Shown here piece by piece: positions 28,158-35,690 of a stretch of 64,000 nucleotides of DNA (its first letter is position 1; every line of letters begins with the position of its first letter). This DNA is from Candidatus Saccharimonadota bacterium (lineage in GTDB: Bacteria; Patescibacteriota; Saccharimonadia; Saccharimonadales; Saccharimonadaceae). The translations under genes and the position numbers were made by a program. The stretch is taken from NCBI GenBank assembly GCA_009783305.1, contig WRHJ01000001.1:124001-188000 (forward strand), in the 5' to 3' direction. The notes under the pieces were generated by a model. The model was not told where the DNA came from. It searched no databases and saw only the letters and a list, made by a program, of their open reading frames with translations.

Positions 28158-30224
28158 TTAATTCAATGTTGTGAGTCGCTGATATTTCTGAACGCTGGCG
28201 GCTAACTCTTTATATTTTAGCATATTTGGTTTGGTTTTAGCAAACCGATTGACGGCCTGGCGGGCAGCGGCGATGAGTTTGGTATCAGTGATAGAAGCAA
28301 TGCGCAGGTCGAGGGCGCCATGTTGGAGCGAGCCATAGATTTCGCCGGGACCACGCAGTTTAAGGTCGACTTCGGCGAGATGGAAACCATCTTGGGAACG
28401 TTCGATTTCCTTGAGCCGGCGGGTGGGAGCGCTTGAGCTGGAATTGATAAGGTAACAGTATGATTCAGCGGTGCCGCGCCCGACTCTTCCTCGCAACTGA
28501 TGAAGTTGTGAAAGTCCGTAACGATCGGCGTCAGCTATGACCATGACGGTAGCGTTGGGGACGTTGACGCCGACTTCGATGACAGTGGTGGAGACGAGGA
28601 TATTGATTTTATTGGCGGTGAATTTGGCTATGATGTTGTCTTTTTCGGCGGATTTCATTTTGCCGTGGAGATATTCAACTTTGTAGTTGGGGAATTTTTT
28701 GGCGATGCTGGCGGCTTCTTTTTTGACGGACGATAACTCGGTACCGTCTTCGATCATCTTGCAGACATAATAGACCTGGCGTTTTTGTTTCAGCTCATTT
28801 TCGATCGCTTGCCACATTTGGTCGATAGAGTTGGGCGAGATGATTTTGGTGGTGATGGGTTGGCGACCCTTTGGCAATTCATCGATGATAGAAATGTCAA
28901 GATCGCCAAAGACGGTGAGCTGAAGACTCCGAGGTATAGGAGTAGCTGTCATAGACAGAAGATGAGGAATGGTGCCAAAAGAGGATTCTTCACAATAAGT
29001 ACATCGTGAAGAATCTCTTTTGGCACTTTCCTCAGTATCTGTCTTTGCTAGCAATGCCTGACGTTGTTTGACGCCGAAACGGTGCTGTTCGTCGATGATC
29101 GCCAGGCCCAATTTATGAAATATTGTGTCGTCAGTCAGCAAGGCGTGGGTGCCGATGACGAGATCAACTTGGCCGTCACGGATTTGTTTTTTGAGCGTGG
29201 ACTTGTTTTTGGTGGAGCCGGTAAGGAGAGCGATGTGCAGACCGCTGCTTCTTAGAAAACTATGAATAGTTTCGGCGTGCTGGGCGGCGAGAATTTCGGT
29301 GGGAGCCATCAAAGCAGTTTGGTAGCCAGATTTGGCAGCAATGAAGGCAGACAAAGTGGCGACAAGGGTTTTGCCACTGCCGACATCGCCTTGGAGGAGA
29401 CGGTTCATGGGTATAGGACTGTCGAGATTTTGGATAATTTCCCAGGTGGAACGGCGCTGGGCATTGGTAAGTTTGAAAGGAAGTTTGGCAATGATTTTTT
29501 TCAACTGGTCGAGCTGGTATTTGATGACGGGGCTGCGAAGTTTCTGGTTTTCTTCACGATTGAATTGCCCGGCAAGAAGGAGCGAGAAAAGTTCTTCAAA
29601 AGCGAGGTATGCCCTGCCCTGGTCGGCGTCGGCGGCAGATTTGGGAAAATGAACTTGAAAAAGTGCCTCAGATCGGAGGGTTTTGATGGTACCGGGCGGT
29701 AGTAAGTCCGGAATTTGGGCAAAAAATGGTTTGATGGTGTTAAAGAATTTGGTGAAGTTGGTGGACTTGAGTTTGCCGCAGGCGGGATAGACGGGCTGAT
29801 ATTTGTCGGCGGCACGGTCATAATCTGAGGCAAGGGTGGCGGATGGATTCATTAGTTGATAGCGGCCGTATGAAAATTCGAAATTGCCAGAGAAATAATA
29901 GGTTTTGTTGGGGTCAAATTGGTTAGTGCGATAGGGTTGATTAAACCAGATGGCGCGCACTGAGCCAGAATCGTCACTAAGTATGGCTTCGGTGATAGAA
30001 AGATTGCGACGTTTGCGATTGGTTTTGATACTGCTGACTTTGGCCTTGACAGTGACTTTACCTGGTCGCAGGTCGCTGATGCGGCCGGCGCCTTCGTAGG
30101 ATTCGTAAGTACGCGGCAAATGATAAAGCAGGTCGCGGACGGTAAAAAAACCGGCCCTGTTGAGCAGTTCGACGGTTTTTGGGCCGATACCTTTAATATT
30201 ACCGAGCGGCGAACTTAACTCCAT
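28158..30224 (-). CDS. recG: ATP-dependent DNA helicase RecG, with in-frame palindromic insertion
   Basis: IKGIGPKTVELLNRAGF, LLQGDVGSGKTLVA, IDEQHRFGVKQRQALL, MTATPIPRSL, QLRGRVGRG. Confidence 0.95.
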   Translation of the reverse strand: MELSSPLGNIKGIGPKTVELLNRAGFFTVRDLLYHLPRTYESYEGAGRISDLRPGKVTVKAKVSSIKTNRKRRNLSITEAILSDDSGSVRAIWFNQPYRTNQFDPNKTYYFSGNFEFSYGRYQLMNPSATLASDYDRAADKYQPVYPACGKLKSTNFTKFFNTIKPFFAQIPDLLPPGTIKTLRSEALFQVHFPKSAADADQGRAYLAFEELFSLLLAGQFNREENQKLRSPVIKYQLDQLKKIIAKLPFKLTNAQRRSTWEIIQNLDSPIPMNRLLQGDVGSGKTLVATLSAFIAAKSGYQTALMAPTEILAAQHAETIHSFLRSSGLHIALLTGSTKNKSTLKKQIRDGQVDLVIGTHALLTDDTIFHKLGLAIIDEQHRFGVKQRQALLAKTDTEESAKRDSSRCTYCEESSFGTIPHLLSMTATPIPRSLQLTVFGDLDISIIDELPKGRQPITTKIISPNSIDQMWQAIENELKQKRQVYYVCKMIEDGTELSSVKKEAASIAKKFPNYKVEYLHGKMKSAEKDNIIAKFTANKINILVSTTVIEVGVNVPNATVMVIADADRYGLSQLHQLRGRVGRGTAESYCYLINSSSSAPTRRLKEIERSQDGFHLAEVDLKLRGPGEIYGSLQHGALDLRIASITDTKLIAAARQAVNRFAKTKPNMLKYKELAASVQKYQRLTTLN
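28946..29051. repeat. in-frame palindromic element copy 1 (in recG)
   Basis: GTGCCAAAAGAGgATTCTTCAC-AATAAGTACATC-GTGAAGAATCTCTTTTGGCAC with the outer arms extending through TTCCTCA/TGAGGAA and TCTGTCT/AGACAGA. Confidence 0.85.
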
Positions 30225-30241
30225 GCAGTCTATTATACTGC

Positions 30242-30946
30242 CTAGGAGGTCTTGGGGGAATTTTGCTCGCGCCATTTGGCAATGGCACCGTGATTACCGG
30301 AGAGCAGGACGTCGGGGACTTTCATGTCTTTAAAGGTTTCGGGGCGGGTGTATTGGGGATATTCAAGATTATCTCCGTCCGAGAAAGATTCGATTTCGGC
30401 GCTGGTTTCGCCGCCGAGGACGCCGGGGATTAACCGGACTATGCTGTCAATGACGATCATGGCTGGCAGTTCCCCGCCGGTTAAAATATATTTGCCGATA
30501 GAAATCTGATGATCTACCAATGACAAGATCCTTTCGTCATAACCTTCATAGTGCGGACAGATTACGATGTAGGAAATTAGCGAAGAGGATTTTTCACAAT
30601 AAGTACATCGCGAAAAATCCTCTTCCGCTAATTCCTCTGTCGCAAACTTCCTGGCTAGTTCTTGAGACCATATGGTGCCTTTTGGAGTCATAAGGATCAC
30701 TTTGGCGTCTGGATTAGTTTTTTTGGCATGTTCAACGGCGGCGAAGATTGGTTCAGGTTTCATCAGCATGCCGTCGCCGCCACCGTAGGGCGTATCATCG
30801 ACTTGACGGCGGGGGCCAATGCCGAATTCGCGCAAGTTGATCAGTTCAAATTCTACTAGGTTTTTTTCTTGCGCTTTCCAGAGCATAGAAGTGTCAAGAA
30901 CTGGAGCAAACATTTCCGGAAATAGTGTGATAATTGAGAATTTCAT
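30242..30946 (-). CDS. trmD: tRNA (guanine37-N1)-methyltransferase, with in-frame palindromic insertion
   Basis: MKFSIITLFPEMFAPVLDTSMLWKA, PYGGGDGMLMKPEPI, PHYEGYDERIL, YILTGGELPAM. Confidence 0.95.
   Translation of the reverse strand: MKFSIITLFPEMFAPVLDTSMLWKAQEKNLVEFELINLREFGIGPRRQVDDTPYGGGDGMLMKPEPIFAAVEHAKKTNPDAKVILMTPKGTIWSQELARKFATEELAEEDFSRCTYCEKSSSLISYIVICPHYEGYDERILSLVDHQISIGKYILTGGELPAMIVIDSIVRLIPGVLGGETSAEIESFSDGDNLEYPQYTRPETFKDMKVPDVLLSGNHGAIAKWREQNSPKTS
30571..30645. repeat. in-frame palindromic element copy 2 (in trmD)
   Basis: AATTAGCGAAGAGGATTTTTCAC-AATAAGTACATC-GCGAAAAATCCTCTTCCGCTAATT; same 12-nt loop as copy 1. Confidence 0.85.
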
Positions 30947-31048
30947 TGTTTAATATTATATCACAATTATGGTTGTCCGTAAAAGTTGAAGCTAAAGGTT
31001 AAGATATGCTACAATGAAGTCTCAAGGAAAAATTTGAAGGAGGATGTG

Positions 31049-32071
31049 ATGGCGCAAGATCTTATCACGAATTTAGAGCCGTTCACGCGTGCAACCGAGT
31101 TTGCGGCGATTCTGTCGGCGATGTATCGCGGGCACGGGGACAAAAAAGCAGCCGATCGGGCAGCGGTTTATGCATTTAAATGTATCTTTAATGAAATTCC
31201 CATGCAGGGACGGATTGTGTCGACAGAGGGGTCGTTGGATAAATCTCATAGTTTGGAATATGGAGAGGTCGTGGGCTGTGATCCGAATGGTGAGCAGGTG
31301 GATATAGCAATTGATCCGCTGGAAAATACAGCGGCTTGCGCAGGTGGTTTAGCGGGCGCGGTAACGGTGTTGGCAGTAGCGCCGCGTGATGGTTTTTTGC
31401 GGGCGGAAGAAACTTATATGTGGAAATTGGCGGTGGGTCCGGAAGCTAGAGGCAAGGTGGATTTGAAGAAATCAGTGACTGAGAATATTTTGGCTACGGC
31501 AAAAGCATTGGACAAGAAACCTTCGCAGCTTTCGGTAGCGATTTTGGATCGTCCGCGACATAAAAAAATGATTGAAGAAATTCGTGCGACTGGCGCGATG
31601 ATCATGTTGCTGCCGGCTGGGGATTTAATGCCGGCGATTGCAACTTGTTTCCCGGATAGCGGTGTGGATATGGTAATGGGTGCGGGTGGCGGACCAGAGG
31701 GCGTACTGGCGGCGGCAGCGATTCAGGCGCTGGGCGGAGACTTCTATGGGCGACTAGATAAAGAATTGACCGAGAAAGAAACTGGCGAGAAATTGGCATT
31801 TAAGGTGCCGACACATATTATGAGTTTGAAGGAAATTGTGAAGAAGCCGGTCTATACGATTTCGATCACAGCAGTGACCGATTCGTATTTCTTGAAGGGT
31901 GTTTATTATGACAGAGGACGCGTGAATACGAATACCTTCGTGGTACGGGGCGAATCGACGACTTTTGGCGAAAATCACAACTCGCGTGATATTTTTAAAC
32001 ACAATTGGTTTGATTATATTAAGGGTGACCCAGAAATTCACAAGTTGTTTACTTCCAAAATTAACCGTTAG
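31049..32071 (+). CDS. glpX: class II fructose-1,6-bisphosphatase
   Basis: DIAIDPLENTAACAGGLAGAVTVLA, GAGGGPEGVLAAAAIQALGGDFYGRL; GAAGGAGG SD before ATG at 31049. Confidence 0.9.
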   Translation: MAQDLITNLEPFTRATEFAAILSAMYRGHGDKKAADRAAVYAFKCIFNEIPMQGRIVSTEGSLDKSHSLEYGEVVGCDPNGEQVDIAIDPLENTAACAGGLAGAVTVLAVAPRDGFLRAEETYMWKLAVGPEARGKVDLKKSVTENILATAKALDKKPSQLSVAILDRPRHKKMIEEIRATGAMIMLLPAGDLMPAIATCFPDSGVDMVMGAGGGPEGVLAAAAIQALGGDFYGRLDKELTEKETGEKLAFKVPTHIMSLKEIVKKPVYTISITAVTDSYFLKGVYYDRGRVNTNTFVVRGESTTFGENHNSRDIFKHNWFDYIKGDPEIHKLFTSKINR

Positions 32072-32078
32072 TTCGTGT

Positions 32079-32141
32079 TAAAATCTTTGAAAGATTTTAC
32101 TGCCTCGCTTGGCAAAAGTAAAACCTAGGTTTTACTTTTGC
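32079..32141. repeat. tandem intergenic palindromes, including a 30-bp perfect palindrome
   Basis: TAAAATCTTTGAAAGATTTTA (32079-32099) and GCAAAAGTAAAACCTAGGTTTTACTTTTGC (32112-32141). Confidence 0.85.
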
Positions 32142-32166
32142 GCTCGCTTCGTTGTAAAATAGCTAA

Positions 32167-32895
32167 ATGGAATTATTTATGATCATTTTGCTCCTCGTGA
32201 TTTTGGCGGAAACTACGTTGCTGAGCGTAAAAACTATCAAGAAAACAGATTTTGGCACAAAGAAACCCCGCCGTAAGGTTTTTGTGGATACGTCGGCGCT
32301 AATTGATGGGCGGATTTTAGCGGTGGCGCAAGCGGGATTTTTGGGTGACGAAATATTGATACCACGTTCTGTGATCCGTGAATTGCAGTTGTTGGCAGAT
32401 GGCAGCGATGCGGAAAAGCGGGCGCGGGCGCGGCATGGGATGGATGTGGCAAATGAGTTAGAGCGGGTGGTGTCGGCAGATGTGGAGATTTTTGATGATG
32501 AGCTAGACCGCACGAAGGTGGATGAACGTTTGATTGAGTTGGCGAAAGAATATAGGGGCGTGATTCTGACTAATGATTTTAATTTGGGCAAAGTTGCAGC
32601 AACGGAGCATATTGAAGTAATAAATGTAAATGATTTATCACAGGGGTTGCGTTCGGAATACTTGCCGGGCGAGAAGCTGCATCTTAAAATTACTGCGAAA
32701 GGCGCTAATGCACGACAAGGAGTGGGTTATCTGCCGGATGGCACGATGGTAGTGGTGGATGAGGCAGCAAGTTTAATTGGCAATGAAACTGAAGTGGAAT
32801 TTATCCGATTTTTGCAGACGGCGGCAGGCAAGATGATGTTTGCAAAGTTGACGATGAAGATGAAAGCCGCAAAATTTAATCGTAAACAGAAATAG
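32167..32895 (+). CDS. PIN-TRAM domain protein (YacL-like)
   Basis: RKVFVDTSALIDGRILAVAQAGF, VILTNDFNLGKVA, TRAM-like C-terminus. Confidence 0.85.
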   Translation: MELFMIILLLVILAETTLLSVKTIKKTDFGTKKPRRKVFVDTSALIDGRILAVAQAGFLGDEILIPRSVIRELQLLADGSDAEKRARARHGMDVANELERVVSADVEIFDDELDRTKVDERLIELAKEYRGVILTNDFNLGKVAATEHIEVINVNDLSQGLRSEYLPGEKLHLKITAKGANARQGVGYLPDGTMVVVDEAASLIGNETEVEFIRFLQTAAGKMMFAKLTMKMKAAKFNRKQK

Positions 32896-32898
32896 TGT

Positions 32899-35601
32899 TT
32901 AAGGTCTAGTCCAGGTTCTGGTGTCGGTGTAGCCGGCAGCGTCGGTGATGGTGGCGGTAATAGTGTTGGGTTCGTCACTGCTGATACAGCTTAAAAGCTC
33001 ACCTGGACTTGCCGTGCCGGTGCAAATGGCAATATTATTAACGGTGATAGAGTATTTGATGGGGGAATGCGTGACAGATGCGCTACTGAGGCGGACTCGG
33101 ACATCCCATGGGCTGCTGCCAACTATGCTGATGTTGCCAGTGAACTCAGGCTTGTTGTCGGTGCAGCTATGCAAGTCATCTTCAACGTTGGGGTTGTATG
33201 GTTCGGGGGCGACGAGCGATTCACGCTTGGTCATGGGGTCGATAACTCGATTGACCGTGATAGTAATACGAGTTTCGGGAGGCGTGCACCTGGTGGCTAG
33301 TTTATTCGTAATTCTATCAAACTCCATTTCTTCTTTCTTGGTGCCCGATTTAGTTTCGTTGTACCAGCTGGGCCAGATATCGGTGCGGCCATTGACAGTT
33401 AGGGTCTGGATGCCAGCGGGCTTTTCGATGGCTTGAGCGGAGTACCACTTGCCGTCTGGGCCGTAAACGTTTTTGTGAACATTTTCAACAAATGAGCCGA
33501 TGATGCGGCTAGTAACGGCGTAGCTGCTCATTTTCATGACAGCACCGTTGTGGTTGCCGTTCCAGACAACTGTGGACAGCACTGGGGAGTAACTAACAAA
33601 CCAGGAATCTTTGGCTTTGCCGGCGCCGTTTTCAGTGGTACCGGTTTTGATAGCAGTCCAGACGCCAGGTACGGCAAATCCGGTAGAGGTGGAGAGCGAG
33701 CCAAAGACGAAGCGGCGGGCGTTAACGTCGTGGAGGATGTCGCTAATCATGAAAGCGACTTGAGGATCAACAATTTGTTTGGCTTCGGTGTCCTCCCAAG
33801 CATCAATTACGTCGCCTGATGAATTCTTGACTTCTAGCCAGTAAGCGATATCTTTGTAGGCGCCGCCGCGAGCAATGGAGGCATAGGCGTTGGCGTGCTC
33901 GACTGGACGAACGGCGCAACCGCCGCCAATAGCCATAGACAGTCCGGCGTTTTCGCCTTGGGCGCAGTAAGAAACGTCGCCGAGTCCGTGTAAGATTTCT
34001 AGGCTATTTCTAATACCATTGATATAGAGGGCTTTGACGGCTGGGCGGTTAAGAGAACCGGCTAGGCCTTGGCGGATGGTAATTGGACCATAAGTGGCGC
34101 CGGAGGCGTTCTTGATGCTGCATCTGCCTACATAGCCGGCGCAATAAAGCGCGTTAATGTCTTCATCCGCTAAGATGGAGCCGGGACCCCAGTTTTGACC
34201 TTCGCGTTCAGTAAATAGCGGCGCGTAGTCAAGAAGCGGCTTGATGGATGAGGCGGGTTCAAGTAATGAGGTGGCGGCATTGACTTGGCCGTAGCCAGGT
34301 TTATTCCAATCGACGCTGCCGACCATAGCGATAATTTGGCTAGTTTCAACATCGATGGAGACGAGGGTGGCATTGTCTGTACCATTGATGTACATATATT
34401 GTTCACCTATACTGATAGCAGCTTCGGCGTACTGTTGGGCGCGATAATCAAGTGTAGTGGTAATAGTAAATCCGCCGGCGCGCATGGTGCGGATGCCATA
34501 TTTGGCTTCCAGCCTGGATTTGACCTCGAGGACAAACCATGGGGCCTTGATGTTCTCGTATTGGCTAGCTTCAGGTTGGATGGTCTCCATAATATCGACA
34601 GCTTTAGCTTCATCGCTTTGTTCTTTGGTGATGTAACCCATTTCAACCATGCCGTCGAGAACGTAGTGTTGCCGTCGGATGAGGGCTCTGTGCCCTGATG
34701 AGTTATAGGGATTAAGGTAAGCTGGGTTATTCGGGATGGCAGCAAGCAGCGCGGACTCGGCTAAAGTGAGGTCCTTAGCACTTTTGCCGAAATAGGTCCT
34801 GGCACCGCTTTCGACGCCGTTACGACGGCCACCGTATGGTGACTCGTTAAGATACATGGTGATAATTTGCTCTTTGTCATACATTTTCTCGACTTCGATG
34901 GCGAGAATAACTTCTTTGATCTTGCGGGGGATGCCGCTGGCGTCGCGATTGGCGGCTTCGTCAGAGAAGTAAACCTGTTTAATCAGCTGCTGCGTGAGAG
35001 TTGAACCGCCCTGGACGGCGCCACCAGTTAAGGTGACCCAAAGGGCGCGGACTAAGGCTGTGAAATCGACACCGATGTGGTTGTAGAAGTTTTTATCTTC
35101 AATTGCTACCGTAGCTTGGCGCATGTAGGTGGAAATTTCGCTGCCATCGACAACCAGGCGGTAATCGCCGTCGCCTTTATCTTCCCAGAGGACGACGCCG
35201 TTACGATCGAGATAAGTGTTAACCGTATCTGTCACGCGACCGGCTAGACCCTCCGGATCAATCTGAGCTAAATCTTTTTTGAAATATAAAAATAGGCCGC
35301 CGACGGCAATAACGACAATGAGAAAAAGGGCGGCAATGATTTTGAGAAAACGGAAAAGTCCATCGCGCGAAAACCAAAATTTGAAGACGCGATCAGGACG
35401 CAATTTGGCAAAAAAACGCGCAATTGGGTTTTTGGGTAATGCCGCAAGATCCTCGGCATGCTTGCGGGCACGCTGGTCGGCTTTGGTGCGGCGCTTATAG
35501 GCGAGATTGGAATAGACGTTCATGGACTTTTTATTCCTGGTGGAAGGCCTCTTTTTGGCGGCCTTAGAACTCTGATTACTCGCAGTTTTTTTAGTTCCCA
35601 T
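32899..35601 (-). CDS. class A penicillin-binding protein (transglycosylase/transpeptidase)
   Basis: ATVAIEDKNFYNHIGVDF, GGSTLTQQLIKQVYF, PASSIKPLLDYAPLF, IKTGTTENG. Confidence 0.93.
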   Translation of the reverse strand: MGTKKTASNQSSKAAKKRPSTRNKKSMNVYSNLAYKRRTKADQRARKHAEDLAALPKNPIARFFAKLRPDRVFKFWFSRDGLFRFLKIIAALFLIVVIAVGGLFLYFKKDLAQIDPEGLAGRVTDTVNTYLDRNGVVLWEDKGDGDYRLVVDGSEISTYMRQATVAIEDKNFYNHIGVDFTALVRALWVTLTGGAVQGGSTLTQQLIKQVYFSDEAANRDASGIPRKIKEVILAIEVEKMYDKEQIITMYLNESPYGGRRNGVESGARTYFGKSAKDLTLAESALLAAIPNNPAYLNPYNSSGHRALIRRQHYVLDGMVEMGYITKEQSDEAKAVDIMETIQPEASQYENIKAPWFVLEVKSRLEAKYGIRTMRAGGFTITTTLDYRAQQYAEAAISIGEQYMYINGTDNATLVSIDVETSQIIAMVGSVDWNKPGYGQVNAATSLLEPASSIKPLLDYAPLFTEREGQNWGPGSILADEDINALYCAGYVGRCSIKNASGATYGPITIRQGLAGSLNRPAVKALYINGIRNSLEILHGLGDVSYCAQGENAGLSMAIGGGCAVRPVEHANAYASIARGGAYKDIAYWLEVKNSSGDVIDAWEDTEAKQIVDPQVAFMISDILHDVNARRFVFGSLSTSTGFAVPGVWTAIKTGTTENGAGKAKDSWFVSYSPVLSTVVWNGNHNGAVMKMSSYAVTSRIIGSFVENVHKNVYGPDGKWYSAQAIEKPAGIQTLTVNGRTDIWPSWYNETKSGTKKEEMEFDRITNKLATRCTPPETRITITVNRVIDPMTKRESLVAPEPYNPNVEDDLHSCTDNKPEFTGNISIVGSSPWDVRVRLSSASVTHSPIKYSITVNNIAICTGTASPGELLSCISSDEPNTITATITDAAGYTDTRTWTRP

Positions 35602-35690
35602 ATCGGTGGATTATACACTACGCGGGCGGGTTTTTCAAGAAATAAACGTCAGCGATTTATTTCGCCCCCAGATTCTGGTATGATATTTTT

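Noticed and set aside
28946-30645. Programmed translational bypassing (byp/T4 gene 60 type) at the recG and trmD elements
   Set aside because: The insertions are in frame and stop-free, so no bypass is required to make protein; kept only as a remote possibility
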